64,000 bases of DNA. It comes from Cylicocyclus nassatus (taxonomy: Eukaryota > Nematoda > Chromadorea > Rhabditida > Strongylidae). A program made the translations under genes and the position numbers. The notes beneath the pieces are model-generated. The model made no database searches and was not told where the DNA came from. It saw only the letters and a list, made by a program, of their open reading frames with translations. This document shows, one piece after another, positions 44,981 to 56,430 of the stretch (its first letter is position 1; the number at the start of each line of letters is the position of its first letter). The stretch spans positions 34,599,441 to 34,663,440 of the forward strand of contig CATQJL010000316.1 of assembly GCA_958299035.1 (NCBI GenBank), given 5' to 3'.

Positions 44981-47900
44981 TCAAAAACCTACAAGCACTT
45001 CAAGCATTTCCTCATCAATCATATCATCCCCTTCTGGTTCGGTATCGCTTTGATCGCTTGATTCCATTCCAGGTTCAACCTCTTCAGCTTCACCGTCCAC
45101 AAATGGGTTCTAAAATCTGCATGCATCAGCAGAAGACAATTCATCCAATAAGACATATATCTACATTATGCTGATCTCTGTCTTCTTCTTCATCCTCATA
45201 ATCGGTCTCCCACTCTACATCGCTACCATCTTCATCTTCTTGATGTTCTTCCACAGCATCTTCAGAAGATGTGGAAGGTTGTCTAGCTTTCTGAAGGACA
45301 AATTTTTGGAGTGAAGAAAACCTGTACGCTCCTTCCCTACCCTTCTCAGATATCTCTCATGTCGTCGTATCGTTTCTTCTTCCAACATACGATCACATTC
45401 ATCTATTTCATCTTCGCTTCCTTCCTCTTCATCTTCTTCGTCACTACCCACGACAAAGGAGTCGTTGGAACAGCTGTCGTCAACGTCTGACTGACCACCC
45501 AACTTTTCATTCTACATTTCTGATTTTAAGCATAACAATGATCTTAAGAAGGAACCCTTCTACCTCCTCTTCATCAGAGGCATCCAAGCCAAAATTAGCT
45601 TCTTTTACCTAAATATGCCAAAATATTCGCAGCTGAACAAAGTCTTGTACCGCTTGCACCTTACCTCAGGATAACAAGGCGCGACAACGTATTTATCCCA
45701 GCCATAGGTTACAGGCAGCACACCTACACCCAATTCGCACACATTTCGAATCCCACACTCTTCTCTCAGCTTGACTATGGCAGCTCTCCAATTAGTCTTC
45801 CACAGATCTAGATTTTGGAAAGGTAAGTCCAAGAGCGGTGTGGTGCGATTTGCTCATCTATGGTGGTTCAACACAAGTCGCTGATAATAGAATAAACCAG
45901 TTCGAAGATTATGCAATATCTTAGCTGAAAAGCATATGTGTGTCTTTACAACTATTATTTTTCAAATCAGTTTTTCCACACAATGATATTCAAAAAGTAT
46001 GGAAAAAGGTAATGATCGAAAGACAGAAAATAGGAGCGAAAACGCAGGCGACTCTTCAAAGTTTAGCAGATTTACCGAATGACAATCTTGTTGAAATCTT
46101 GAATTACCTCCATACTCATCCACCAGCAAGCGCGTCATGTCTGCGCTTAGTTGAAGCGATACCAGTCGTGGGCATGAGCTTGCAACATGCCTGACTAGAT
46201 CTATAAGACGATCTCTCTGCTCGTCCACCGGCATAGCAATGACGCTAAGTTTTCTGATATCCGAAAGGTGATCGGCTACTTGATTGAGAAGACTTTCAGC
46301 ACATCGGACGCCCCAAACCTAAAATTAGAGAGCTTTTCCACTGACTTCAATGCCATCACACATTTACCTGTAGGTGCAACTCCTCAAGATCGGGATAGGA
46401 ATTTACATTGGCCAGCCGCTTAATGAATGCTAAAAGTGAAGAGACTGACTTTGATGCTCCAATGGTAGGAAGTATCACAGAAATCGAAATACAGGTAAGA
46501 CAAGGAGGGAGGTGACAGTCGAGATCGTCAAACTGCAAAGATTTTTACGCAAAAGGAAAATATACAGACAAAATCAGATCATTACCACACAAAAACTATC
46601 TATATGAAGTGAGAAGTGAGTGAGTCGTTTGAGTTTTGATTGAGAGTTTTTGAACCGGCCGTCTAATACCCACGAAGATGGCATTGTAGCCGAAAATGAG
46701 CAGTGGATAAATAGAGCGAGGCTTTGAATGGAGCACAAAGCCTAAATTATTAGAAGGGTCAACATTTGAAAAAAACGAGAATTTATAATCGGCTGATCGT
46801 CTAATTGCTTACATCATTGATACCCATCATCAACTGAGGCAGATAGTAGTCTAATGATACAACGGGCATTGCGTGCAAATACATCTACAATTCAAATTAC
46901 ATCTGAGTATGAATTCGGCACAGACAAACTTTACCCGCAAATGATCTACGCTCAGCTTATAGCAGTCATACTTTGGCTGGTTGAACATGAATAAGGCCTG
47001 AAAAGCAGAACTAAGCTGATTTTGACATAAGCAACAGTGGTATTCTGACCTGCATTACTGAATCCAGCGAACACAATCGAGTCAAAGCTTGGTTGAGTTG
47101 CCCAAATTGCAAAGTTTCAAAACCGATGTCACATCGAGCCATTATGGAGAATAACTAGAATAAGTCTTACACATGATCGGAGCATTGGTAGACAGAATCA
47201 ACAACCATAAATTGTAAAGCTTGAATGCTAACGAAAGAATGCAGAAGCGTTGGACTAACTACTAACTTTATCTTTTCTGGTGCGTTCCAAAAGCCTACTT
47301 GGGTAAGCTTTGGTAGCTTAGTGAGCTGATAACCACCTTTTCTAGTTTCTGCGCCTTCGGCCTCTTCTTCCTCTGCAGATGATGCCGAGTTCCAGAAAGA
47401 CTGATAGCATCGCAACAACACGTCCAAATCAAACCTTGTTCTGAATGTGAAATATCCGTGATTGAATGTAATGAATTGAATGGATCGGAGCAGCGCCACA
47501 AGTCACGCTACGTTCAGAGTTGCCCATGCCAGCGCCGTGCCAGAACGTCGTCAATGAATACTTGCGTCCGCTCAGATACAGCGCCATACAACGGCAAGCC
47601 TGGACGCTGCCTAACTCACAGTGGCGAAACTCTAAAACAATAAACAGTCCAAGCACACTCACGGATTATCTGGAACTCTCAGTCCCGTATACAGCGTTTC
47701 CACGCTGGGACATTTATACAACAGCTGAAACCCATGCACCGATATCGCTTCCGCAGTTATCGACAGTGAGCGCAGTTTTGGAAACTCTGATTTCTGAAGA
47801 AATACAAGCTTGAAAGAAAACTTCAGGACTTGCTTGAGCTAGTCTGATTTGTAAAGGATACTAAGTCGCACTGGCGACTAGCAAGAAAATCTAGACCATT

Positions 47901-50900
47901 ATAATCCCTATGAGACATTGATAGCATATCCGCTTTCCAAACTTGGTTCTTTCGGTTTTTTTAAAAATTTACGGATCCCTTTTTTACAACCTTTGCCCTT
48001 CTACATGCGAAAACAACTAATTATGTGCCGTTAATGCTGTATGTTTCCAAAAGCAATCATAACATATCACTGATATTCGTTATTTGAGATAGTCAGATAA
48101 AATAAGAAAGTCAGCAAAAAACGCAAAAGCGAAGGGTACACACGAGATTCGAACCCAATACCTTATGGCTGAGAGTCCGCTACTCTACCAATCAATCAGC
48201 TTTTCTGTCAATGATGCATCATTACTCGCATTCGATTCAACTGCAGAAAGGCCAAAGGTGCAGAGTCAAGGATCCTAACTTCTTTCATAGAACCGTTTCG
48301 CAAATTTGGAAAAAATGTATGCTTGGTGTCGCCAAGGGTGATGATGTATATCATCTTGCTGGACTCCAGTGCAACTCGGCATCCTTCCCTAGTGAGATAT
48401 GGGAAAGGTACTTACCAAGAGATGATCCATATCAACGTTGTGCCACACAAGCTCTTCCAAATTCGGCAATGTGCACTGCAGTATCCTTTGCCCACCCTGA
48501 ATATCTTTTCTTCTTATGTAGTTGATAGAATGAACGAAAGCGATACCGTAATTTCCCCAAGGTCTAATATGGTAACTTTATCTTGGGCATGGAACACGGT
48601 GTTGATAAACATAGCAGAATCAAGCAATGGCTCACAGTATATATAAGTGGATGTCCTGAAAGACCCTATGAACTGATGAAAACGATTTTTAATGGCCTGT
48701 GATGGCTACTGCAAGTTCCTTAGGCTGTCTTCAGAGTTGCCGGTGCCAGCGCCGTGCCGAGATTTCAATCCATTATACGAGGCGCATCTAACATGGAAAG
48801 GATGCTTAGCCAAAGTGGAGTTTCACTATGAGATGCACATTGTTTTGAAGGGCATGAAACGCTGACATCATTTCTGCTTTCCTTATCTGCTCCGGTTTCA
48901 GAACAAGGAGTTATGCAGCTTTTTCTGAGCCAGAATTTGAATGCGAAACTAGGATGAAAGTCCTATATTTTCCTAGGGCTTGAATGTCATGTTACTCTAA
49001 GCAATAAATATTCTCAATTCAAATATTAGGTTGTCCCGAAAGTTTTGTCGTTTTTTCAACCTATCATAAAAACGCGTGGAACGAAGATAGGGAAACGCTC
49101 TAAGCGCTATCCGACGCATCTTTTTCTTCTCTTTCTAACTGTCATGCTTCCATGCCGATTAATCTTTTGTTCACTGAGATAAACGCCGAAATTTCGAACT
49201 CATGGTTTTTACTACGTCCAAGTTTGGCAATTTTTCAATCTTTATTTTTGACTTTCGGAAAAGCTTTGGCAAAAGTTAGATAGAGCAAACAAAGGGCAAC
49301 ATAATGCAATTTTGCGGCATCTCTAGTCAGCCTTGAAAATTTTTTAGAATCATTTTCTGATGCTATCAAATTCCACTTTTGGTGATGCCAAAAGCCAGAG
49401 ATCATGAAATGGCGCACAACTGAGGTGTTACTCGATGCAGCTTTTCCTCCTCTTTCCAGTGAGCGTATTTTCTCGCCAATTTGCGGGGTCCTTGGCGATA
49501 AAATTTTCATAATTCTTGAATTTGACCCCACCCCAGCGTGTACACGTAAAATGCAAAATCTTATATTTCGAAGCGGTAAACGCTCATTTGCTTCGTAAAA
49601 ATAGTGAATAATCGTAATCGGTTATTGAAAGCTTCAAAATCCGATGATTTGTCAGTGTTCGAGGCGTTTCTGTATTTTAGAATTTCGCAAAAATGAAGAC
49701 TTTTGAAAAAATTACCTTTAAAAATATTGAAAAGCCAGCTAGATATGCCAAATAATTGCATTGCATTGCCCTTTGCTAACTCTATCTGAGGGCTATCAAA
49801 GGTCTTCCAAAAGTTGAAAATGAAGATTGTAAAAATTGTCAAACTTGGACATAGTAAAAACCATGGGTTCGAAATTTCGGCGTTTATCTCAGTGAGCAAA
49901 AGAGTAATCTGCACAAGATTATGATAGTTAGAAAGAGGAGGAAAAGATGCGTCGGGTAGTGCTTAGAGCGTTTCCCTATCTTTGTTCCACGTATTTTTAT
50001 GACAGGTTGAAAAAACAAACAAAACTTTCGGGGACAACCTAATATATTCACTCGCCGCTGCCTCATGCATACACAAGGAGGAGTTGAGAACTAATTTCAT
50101 AATATTCATGGTATTCAGATTCTTGCTCCAAAAAAATCACCCGCAGCAGATACTAGAAGCATATTCGGAATCAGTATTACATGCCCTGCAAAGGGTGCAA
50201 ACACGGCGCAGGATTAGTACATATAGCGCTGGCCGGCACACGAGTGACACTCAAGGCTGCCTAAATTTTTCGCCACCCTCCTTTTCCCTTGCGTCCATTC
50301 AATCAAAAGAAAAATTTAACACAAAATTGTTCTGTACGAGACTGATTATTTACAAAAAGTCGTACCCGTTAAAGTGTTGCAGGAAGAGATCTCGTATTTT
50401 CTCGCGCAATATCAAAGGACATTGTGGAAGTTGATCCTCAGAATAGGTATGGAACCAACCCAAGGCTGAGGGCGTAAAATTGGCTAAAGCAAACATCCTC
50501 TTAGGAAATGCGACAGAAAGTCGATAAAACTTTTAGCAGAACAAAAAAAAAGAAAAGAAAACAAGCAATTAGTGAATTCAATCAAACCTTACCCAGCTTC
50601 AAGTTGGAGCTCCCAGCTTTGTTAGGGTTGAATTCGGCTAATCTGACCAAAGCTCTCACCAGCTTTCGAACATCATCGTGAAAGCTTTTCGCTATGTTTC
50701 TACCGTCTCCCTCCACAAATGTACGCACGAATGGATTCTGCAATTCGTGTGCAACATTATTTATGAATTCAGCAATGGAATTTGCGACGATACTCTTCCA
50801 ACACTGACCTACGTTGCCCCCGCCCCCTTCCTAGGGGTAGATCGCGTTATCATCAACAAATGCATAAGCTACAATAATATATAAGTACTTGTTTCTAATT

Positions 50901-53900
50901 CGCTATAGACAAATGCCATCAATTAATCTGTGAAAAATCTATAATGGCCTGATTCAATGACTTTTTGACGACGTGACGGTCGCTGAATCCCTCCTCTCAT
51001 AATTTCAGATTGCAAGCTCGGCAAGCAAAGGAACTCTTCGTAGAAACTTCAACAGAGATTCGTTCTGAGAGAAGTGGGCCCTCCCCCTCTCAGAACGAAT
51101 TTGTGGCTTCTCCTCCTCCCTCTCCAGCCAAAAAAATTCCTGCGAGTGTCACTGAACGCAAGAATATCTCCAGTTTTAGATTAAGCAGAAGTAGGTTCCA
51201 GCTTCTAAGCCTGATTTCCAAGTAATAGCTCGAGGAAATGAGGAGCAAACCAGGAAAAGACTTTTTTGACAGAAACCTAGATAAAACGTCGAAATCGCAC
51301 CGCCGTCACGCTCTGATTTGCATGCATACACTAATCCACTGCTCAGTAAAGTATACGGTATTCTCCAACGCAGATGCTGGACGCAGATGCGTCGGAAGAC
51401 GGTCAAGAGGCGCGTTTTCTCCGGCTGCCATCAACTCAAAACCCCAATTTAGTGCCATGCGATCTTCAAAAAATACCAGATAAAGTGAATTAGCTTACTA
51501 TCTCTCTGAGGTCACCACTTGCTAAGTTCCATGATTTTGGCTATGAAACGGACTGAAATATTTACGAATTTGTCAAACGAGTTCTCATGGGTTTTTGACC
51601 TTCAAAATCGCTGTTTTGAGTTTTTCCAAATTATTGAGATTGAACAACCCAATACAAGTATCATATCTTCTTCTATGTTTCATATACTCCTAGAAAGTTG
51701 TAATACACTTACAGGGCTCCTAAATTGCAGAGTCGTTTGCACCAGCGGTCGCGCGACCGCTGGTGCAAACGACTCTGCAATTTAGGAGCCCTGTATATGT
51801 GCTATTTGGTGTCCAGCTGGCAATAAAGATCGCGCCTCTTGACATACACCCAGTTGCGTCCAGCTTAAATAGTTCGTGCGTGGTAGAGAAGCAGACGGTA
51901 AGAGGGATGAGAGAGCGTTCGATCACCGAGAAACCGACAATGTCCGTAGTAGCGCCCTTTCTTTGCGTGCGATGAACTGCCTACATATTTGAAAACAAAA
52001 AGGGAAAAAAACTAACGTTATCGCTGAAGAAGCGAGCGACATCAACGGTGAGACCACTTCTCGACCATCGCCCGGCTTGTTCGAGGCATAGCCTTCGCCA
52101 ATCATGGTTCAAAATCGACAGTTTCATAAATGCAGGGGTCGGTGCTAGTAACTTTATCAAATATCGTTTCACGTCGGCTGATAATATACTCTTGGTCTCT
52201 TGAACGTCTCCTAAATGCAATTTCAAGCAAGAAACAGAAATATATTTGGTTACGAACCTTGAACTTTCTGCTTTTGCTTGCGTGAAGACCTTGAAACAAT
52301 TTCTACGGCAGATGCAGCAGCTGCGGCATTGCTTGAAGAAATTTCTATAGCAAATGCATCAACATTTGCATTGATTGAAGCGGTTTCTGTAGTGGCTACA
52401 GCAACCGCGACTTCAGCTGATGCGACTTTGATGGGTGCAGCAATTTCGACGTCGGATGCCACGACTTCCTCGCTAGATCCGACTGCGTCGCCATCTCCTT
52501 CAAAAGCAGAGTGTCAGGCGCACTATCATTCCGTACTCTTCCACGTTACACAATCAGAAATATGAATTCTCGCTTTAACTTTGCCCACGGGGTCAGGTCA
52601 CATGCTGATCACGATCTCTTTACTCCACATAATAAAACCTCTTACGAAGTTACTGTAATCGTACGGTGTACGACCTTGGCCATACCTCACGCGATTTCAG
52701 TCGCCACACGATCTGGTAATTTGCCCGTCTTTAAGTCCAACAATGGTAGACCGCAAAATCATAGTCCGTACAACTTTCGTAGTTATATGCCCCCCGTGCA
52801 CATTTGGAATGCGTGCACGATGAGTTATGAACAATTGGAGTATTGCCAAATCGCGCAGCGACTAGAATCGCGTGAAGTATGGCCAAGGTTCAAGGTCAAA
52901 ATCTAAGTTTTCGCTATGAAATTTCCAGGGAGATTATCTGACATTGCAAGCCATGCCCACCCTGAAATACAGATGCACTGTGGGATTAAGATGGGATCCT
53001 GGGCTGACTACACGCGGTCTCAACTTGAGTGTCCTGACTTCAGCAACACGGTTATTCGCGGCCGCCTCAAAGCACAGAACAGATTTGGCAGTCGTTGCAA
53101 TTTTCAACTACAGTATAAGGCGGCCATTTACAGGGTATTCGTGTCGGGACCATTAGTGTCTCAGTCCTTTGAGAATGAAGTTTTGCACCATCCGCCATCA
53201 GCTATTCCTACTGGGCTGAAGGAGGTTCCGCCGCAGTAGTTTGATAAGAGTGGCGCAGGGGAGGCATATCCTTCCTGTGTGACATCAGCCCAAATCACTT
53301 GGTCCAGACGTGCTCGCAAAAAGTTGTAGCGACATGTAGATCGAAGCCGTCACTGAATCTAGATGCATGCATTTGCTTTAATGTTTAATTAGTGGTCAGA
53401 AAATGCATGTTTTTAGTGAAGTCATTTTCTCTTTTTTTTCAAGTCGTTGTTCTGTGAGGGCTAATGAGGTCGAAACAAATGATCACTACTATAGATACTA
53501 TATAGCAGGTCAAAGCTGGTGAGTTGTTTTGTTTAGCATTGTTTTGACTTCATGAAATCTGAAGTGAGTTGCAGACAATATCTGGTGCATCCCTCAATAT
53601 TGTTCCATGGGTAGGTCCCATTGTGGCTGCCTTTCAATCGTTTCAAAACGTTGTCTCCAGCAAATTTGAGCGCTTATCCGAATTTTACATGTTAGAACGA
53701 ACGAAGGGCAGCTACGTTGGTAGTATCCAGGGGAACAACTCTGGGGGATGTACGATACAATGGGCATCTTTTGTTGATTTCTTCACGGTTTATTCACCAA
53801 AGCTCGGATACTTAGATAGCTATGCAAGGAATTTGTCAAAACTTATCGTTCTTGTCACTCGCAGTAGATGTATTCTTTCATTAACCATTTTGCTGCTTTT

Positions 53901-55129
53901 CGGCAACATCAGCAAGGGGAACTAAGAGTTTTGACGATGAAATTATTCATCAAGTACTGATGTTGGGATGCGATGTGAACGAACTTCTCTTTATGCCTAA
54001 CGAGAACCACAATGTATAAGTGAAAACAGTATGCTACATTGATAGGGATTTATGGCCTATGCTGTAAGGGAGTTGCAGCAGTACCAGTCCAGAATCACTA
54101 GCAAACTTGTTTCAGTATAATATTTCCGAGAATTTGATAGTAGCCTAGAGCCAAAGCGGTCTAATAATCAATTACACAGCGATCCATGATGTTAAACCTA
54201 TCGCTATATATCGCTATATCCTCAACAGTGATCGCCGCTATTAGTTTGATTGATAAGCCAACAAAACTGTGTTTGCTGAGAAAGGATGGCTATCGTTGGG
54301 TTGTTACATATGCTCTTACGATAGTTTCTTAATTTTTCATGTAGTTCTGTAACATCTCACCTGATTACAAGTACAATTTTGAACCTTCTTGATGTGACTG
54401 ACGCTCGTCATAAAGAGGTGACCTCGTGCTTTACGAAGTCTGATCAGTGGTAACATGTCCAAAATCTCTTTGCTGCTACAGTCGAGTAGATTTTTCGCTT
54501 AATATAGTGCGCTTGCACGGAAGGTGAAATGCGGTGAAATTTGCGCGTGAGTAATTAGCTTCGACTATGACGCCGGCCAATTGCGCACGCAAACTGCCGG
54601 CAGTGCTGGCGCAGCTTCTTGTTCACGCGCAAATTTTACCGCATTGCATAAACTGTGCAAGCACACTATATTGAGCGGAAAACCTACTCGACTGTACCTA
54701 GGTAAAATAGCAATGACTCGGAAAACGAATAATCTTCTTCGACCCTAGAACATCGTCCAACTTTCACTTTGTCATCGCTCTACGTTAGTGTTTTAGTGCG
54801 CGTATACCAGACCCAACTTTCACTATCCTTATACTTGCTCCTTTTGTAATCCATAAAGCGTAAAAGCCCTCATCAGCAAGTTTGATTCGTTAACGGTTGG
54901 AGACAATCTCCGAACTGGCTGAAACAAAAAGACCCGCCACGAATACCCTGTACATGGCGCCAAAATACTGTAGTTGAAAGTTGCAGACTGCCAAATCTGT
55001 TCCGTCCTCAAAGCTGCGTTCGCGAACGTTTTTTTTTAATGCAAACTCTCACCGCAGCAAACGGCAATGATTGAGAAACTCGGGCAACGACGCGCATGAA
55101 TGGATTAACGAGATTCCCACTGTCCCTAA

Positions 55130-55163
<34 letters not shown>

Positions 55164-55943
55164 AATCATGGACTCACATCACCGACTTTGGTGATGTGAG
55201 TCCATGATTTGCACTCGCACGTTATGGAACACTAAGGAAGCTAAAGTTTGAATTCACAGCAAGATTTGCAAAATTCCTGGAGCAGCGAAATATGCAGCGA
55301 AAGTAAGTCACGCTATGCATCAAAGAACATACACCTTAAGACATGTCTTTTACATCAACCATCGACTTTCAACAAATCACAGTCTGTGTCAATGTGCATT
55401 TCGGATCAAGTCAAGCGCCACGCTACAGTCCCGTGCGGCGTTTGCAGGCATACGGTTTGAGCGTTCAAATTTGCCGCTGCGCATTGCCCAAGCGCGCGCA
55501 TGCGTAATTGCAACGGAAAAGAAAATAAGTTGACACAGATTGTTGTATCCCCCAGAACTACTCCACTCGCCACAACCTGCCAGACACTCGTTTTTCCTTA
55601 TTCGTCTACCAGTAACATATAAAATCCCAGCATTCTTACCTTTATGTCGTTTCCCATTGGAAATGGTGGATACGCGACGTGCTCGCTTTCTATGTCGTCT
55701 CTTTGTGCATTTCTTGGCAAGTTTACTGGATTCTTCTGATATGCCATTTATGATATCTTTTGCTCCAACGTTCTCATCATTGTCATCAAAATAAGTATGT
55801 TGCGCATTTTCCTCCGGCAAATCATTGCTAACGCTTTTTTCAGGTTCGCCATCGGGCTTGTTAGACTGTGCGGTAGATGCCAGTAATTTCTTCCTATGTT
55901 TAATTTGGTATTTTCGCTGTTTTCTGCTCTTCTTAGCAGCCAT
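44981..55943 (-). CDS. F-box / leucine-rich repeat protein with acidic tail
   Basis: Proposed minus-strand exons: 55943-55640, 52497-52258, 52210-52017, 50830-50593, (gap), 48655-48547, 48496-48416, 47793-47663, 47440-47206, 47154-47050, 46997-46935, 46884-46813, 46741-46586, 46532-46368, 46318-46108, 45924-45665, 45608-45564, 45511-45341, 45290-45165, 45109-44981. Phases agree everywhere except between 50593 and 48655, where at least one exon is missing. Exon 1 is basic (MAAKKSRKQRKYQIKHRKK, probable nuclear signal) and exon 2 is Ala/Val/Glu-rich. Exon 3 holds an F-box-like helix pair (LAPTPAFMKLSILNHDWRRL). Later exons carry leucine-rich units (FPKLRSLSI, LPNLEELVW, YPDLEELHLQ, CPRLVSLQLS). 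The last four exons are strongly acidic (VGSDEEDEEEGSEDEIDE). F-box/LRR proteins usually bring substrates to SCF ubiquitin ligases through Skp1, which is the inferred role. An in-frame TGA lies in the 45924-45665 exon (45854-45856). Linking exons 1-3 to the rest rests on phase alone. Confidence 0.7.
45854..45856 (-). other. In-frame TGA inside an F-box gene exon
   Basis: With the strong acceptor ATGCTTTTCAG before 45924 the exon reads KILHNLRTGLFYYQRLVLNH, then HR, then TGA, and continues in frame with ANRTTPLLDLPFQNLDLWK to a GTAAGG donor. A weak acceptor (GATGAG, exon from 45852) would skip the stop and keep phase. Alternatives are a nonsense allele or sequence error. Confidence 0.6.
48134..48204 (-). 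tRNA. tRNA-like sequence, probably a pseudogene or SINE head
   Basis: The minus strand reads GATTGGTAGAGTAGCGGACT, then CTCAGCCATAAGG, then TTGGGTTCGAATCTC. GGTTCGAATC is a perfect B box, GGTAGAG sits where the D arm should be, and CTCTCAG could be an anticodon loop. The anticodon and T stems do not pair well and the acceptor stem is not evident. It lies in the 48415-47794 intron of the F-box gene, same strand. Confidence 0.4.
48823..49020. mobile_element. Half copy of the 36324 Harbinger-like family
   Basis: GAGATGCACATTGTTTTGAA, TTATCTGCTCCGG and AGGAGTTATGCAGCTTTTTC follow the same order as in one arm of the 36324-36785 element (GAGATGTGCATTGTTTTG, TATCTGCTGCGGG, AGTTATGAAGGTTTTTG). The second arm is missing. 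Confidence 0.55.
49026..50042. mobile_element. 1,017-bp mariner-like foldback in an intron
   Basis: TTAGGTTGTCCCGAAAGTTT pairs with AAACTTTCGGGGACAACCTAA. TA flanks both ends (49024-49025, 50043-50044). TTAGGTTGTCCC is a typical mariner terminus. The arms (about 400 bp) carry AACTATGATAG... and GTTTATCTCAGTGAGCAAAA words in inverse order, and no transposase is present. It lies in the unresolved gap between F-box gene exons. Confidence 0.88.
51009..51225 (+). CDS. Possible plus-strand exon inside an F-box gene intron
   Basis: After an ATAATTTCAG acceptor at 51008 a frame of 72 codons runs to a TAA at 51223-51225. It is Ser/Pro/Glu-rich (SERSGPSPSQNEFVASPPPS) with balanced codons. No upstream plus-strand exon and no polyadenylation signal could be assigned. 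It may be the last exon of a nested gene, a relic or chance. Confidence 0.25.
51310..51480 (-). other. Possible additional minus-strand exon
   Basis: A minus-strand frame reads RMALNWGFELMAAGENAPLD and then RLPTHLRPASALEN. It is protein-like and lies within the 52016-50831 intron of the F-box gene, but its acceptor is poor and its phase does not fit the neighbouring exons. Confidence 0.25.
51710..51795. mobile_element. 86-bp perfect palindrome, TA-flanked
   Basis: From TACAGGGCTCC to GGAGCCCTGTA every base pairs with its mirror and there is no loop (centre GGTCGCGCGACC at 51748-51759). The outer TA pair and CAGGG start suggest a mariner-like MITE reduced to its two ends. It lies in an intron of the F-box gene. 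Confidence 0.9.
51815..51975 (+). repeat. Dispersed repeat F, copy 2
   Basis: TAGAGAAGCAGACGGTAAGA and GAGAGAGCGTTCGATCACCG match the 29045 copy. GTTCGATC may be a B box, which would fit a tRNA-derived SINE, but the A box is not clear. Confidence 0.5.
53050..55020. repeat. Inverted pair at 53.08 and 54.98 kb
   Basis: 53084-53150 (ACAGATTTGGCAGTCGTTGC, TTTTCAACTACAGTATAAGG, ACAGGGTATTCGTGTCGGG) is repeated inverted at 54935-55015. The intervening 1.8 kb has no gene, apart from a 118-codon plus-strand frame at 53569-53925 of unknown meaning and a MITE at 54479. Probably the arms of an old foldback in the first intron of the F-box gene. Confidence 0.6.
54479..54694. mobile_element. 216-bp TA-flanked MITE (mariner-like)
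   Basis: CAGTCGAGTAGATTTTTCGC and GCGGAAAACCTACTCGACTG are inverted ends with TA at 54477-54478 and 54695-54696. The arms continue through TGCGCTTGCAC / GTGCAAGCACA and TGAAATTTGCGCGTGA / TCACGCGCAAATTTTA. Non-coding. Confidence 0.85.
55164..55209. repeat. Perfect 20-bp-arm hairpin
   Basis: AATCATGGACTCACATCACC, a 6-base loop, then the exact inverse. No target duplication seen. Lies in the first intron of the F-box gene. Confidence 0.85.
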
Positions 55944-55957
55944 TTCTAAACTGAAAA
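55944..55957 (-). promoter_or_regulatory. Likely trans-splice acceptor of the F-box gene
   Basis: TGTTTTCAG on the minus strand ends 7 bases before the ATG at 55943. The upstream MICAL-type gene on the same strand stops at 56431, 480 bp away, so the two could be an operon pair resolved by trans-splicing. No AATAAA is seen between them. Confidence 0.45.
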
Positions 55958-56430
55958 CATTACCCTTAATCTTCTTATTCTGCATAATAGGAAGGCGTGC
56001 GAACACCTCCAAGATCAAAACTCAAAAACAACGGTACATCAAATGTTCATGACTCAAAGCAGCATATCAATACAAATATTGATTAAACTGGGAGTTGCAT
56101 TTGGGCATCTATTAGAGAAAGCCGTATATTACAACATTACAAAATCTCAATAAAACATTGATGACTAGCATACTGAAAGCAACAAGATCTTGCTTCAGAA
56201 AAATGAAAGCATCAACTCTTGGAGAATCTAAAGCGATATGAGCCATAAAACAACCAAATGAGCAACAACATTAAGTACTGTGTATTCGATATCAAACTAC
56301 AACATCAACACAGTTCAAATAAGTCTTTCTGGGCAGCAAAAACGCTCTATAGAACAAATAGAGTATGAATATGAAAGTTAAATCGAGAACGGAAACTGCA
56401 AGAGAAAAGAAAAGTATACTTACTAAATTT

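Noticed and set aside
45854..45856. Selenocysteine reading of the in-frame TGA
   Set aside because: F-box/LRR proteins are not known selenoproteins and no insertion element was recognised. A splice alternative or mutation is simpler.
49235..49914. Open frames of about 100-117 codons on both strands
   Set aside because: They lie in the arms of the 1-kb mariner-like foldback and repeat each other in mirror image, with no transposase motif.
52278..52565. Plus-strand alanine/threonine-rich frame
   Set aside because: It is the antisense shadow of the minus-strand exon 52497-52258, which has splice borders and fits neighbouring phases.
55389..56018. A 209-codon minus-strand frame read as a single-exon gene
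   Set aside because: A GTAAGA donor ends the coding part at 55640 and a TGTTTTCAG acceptor lies just before the ATG at 55943, so only the middle portion is taken as exon 1 of the F-box gene.
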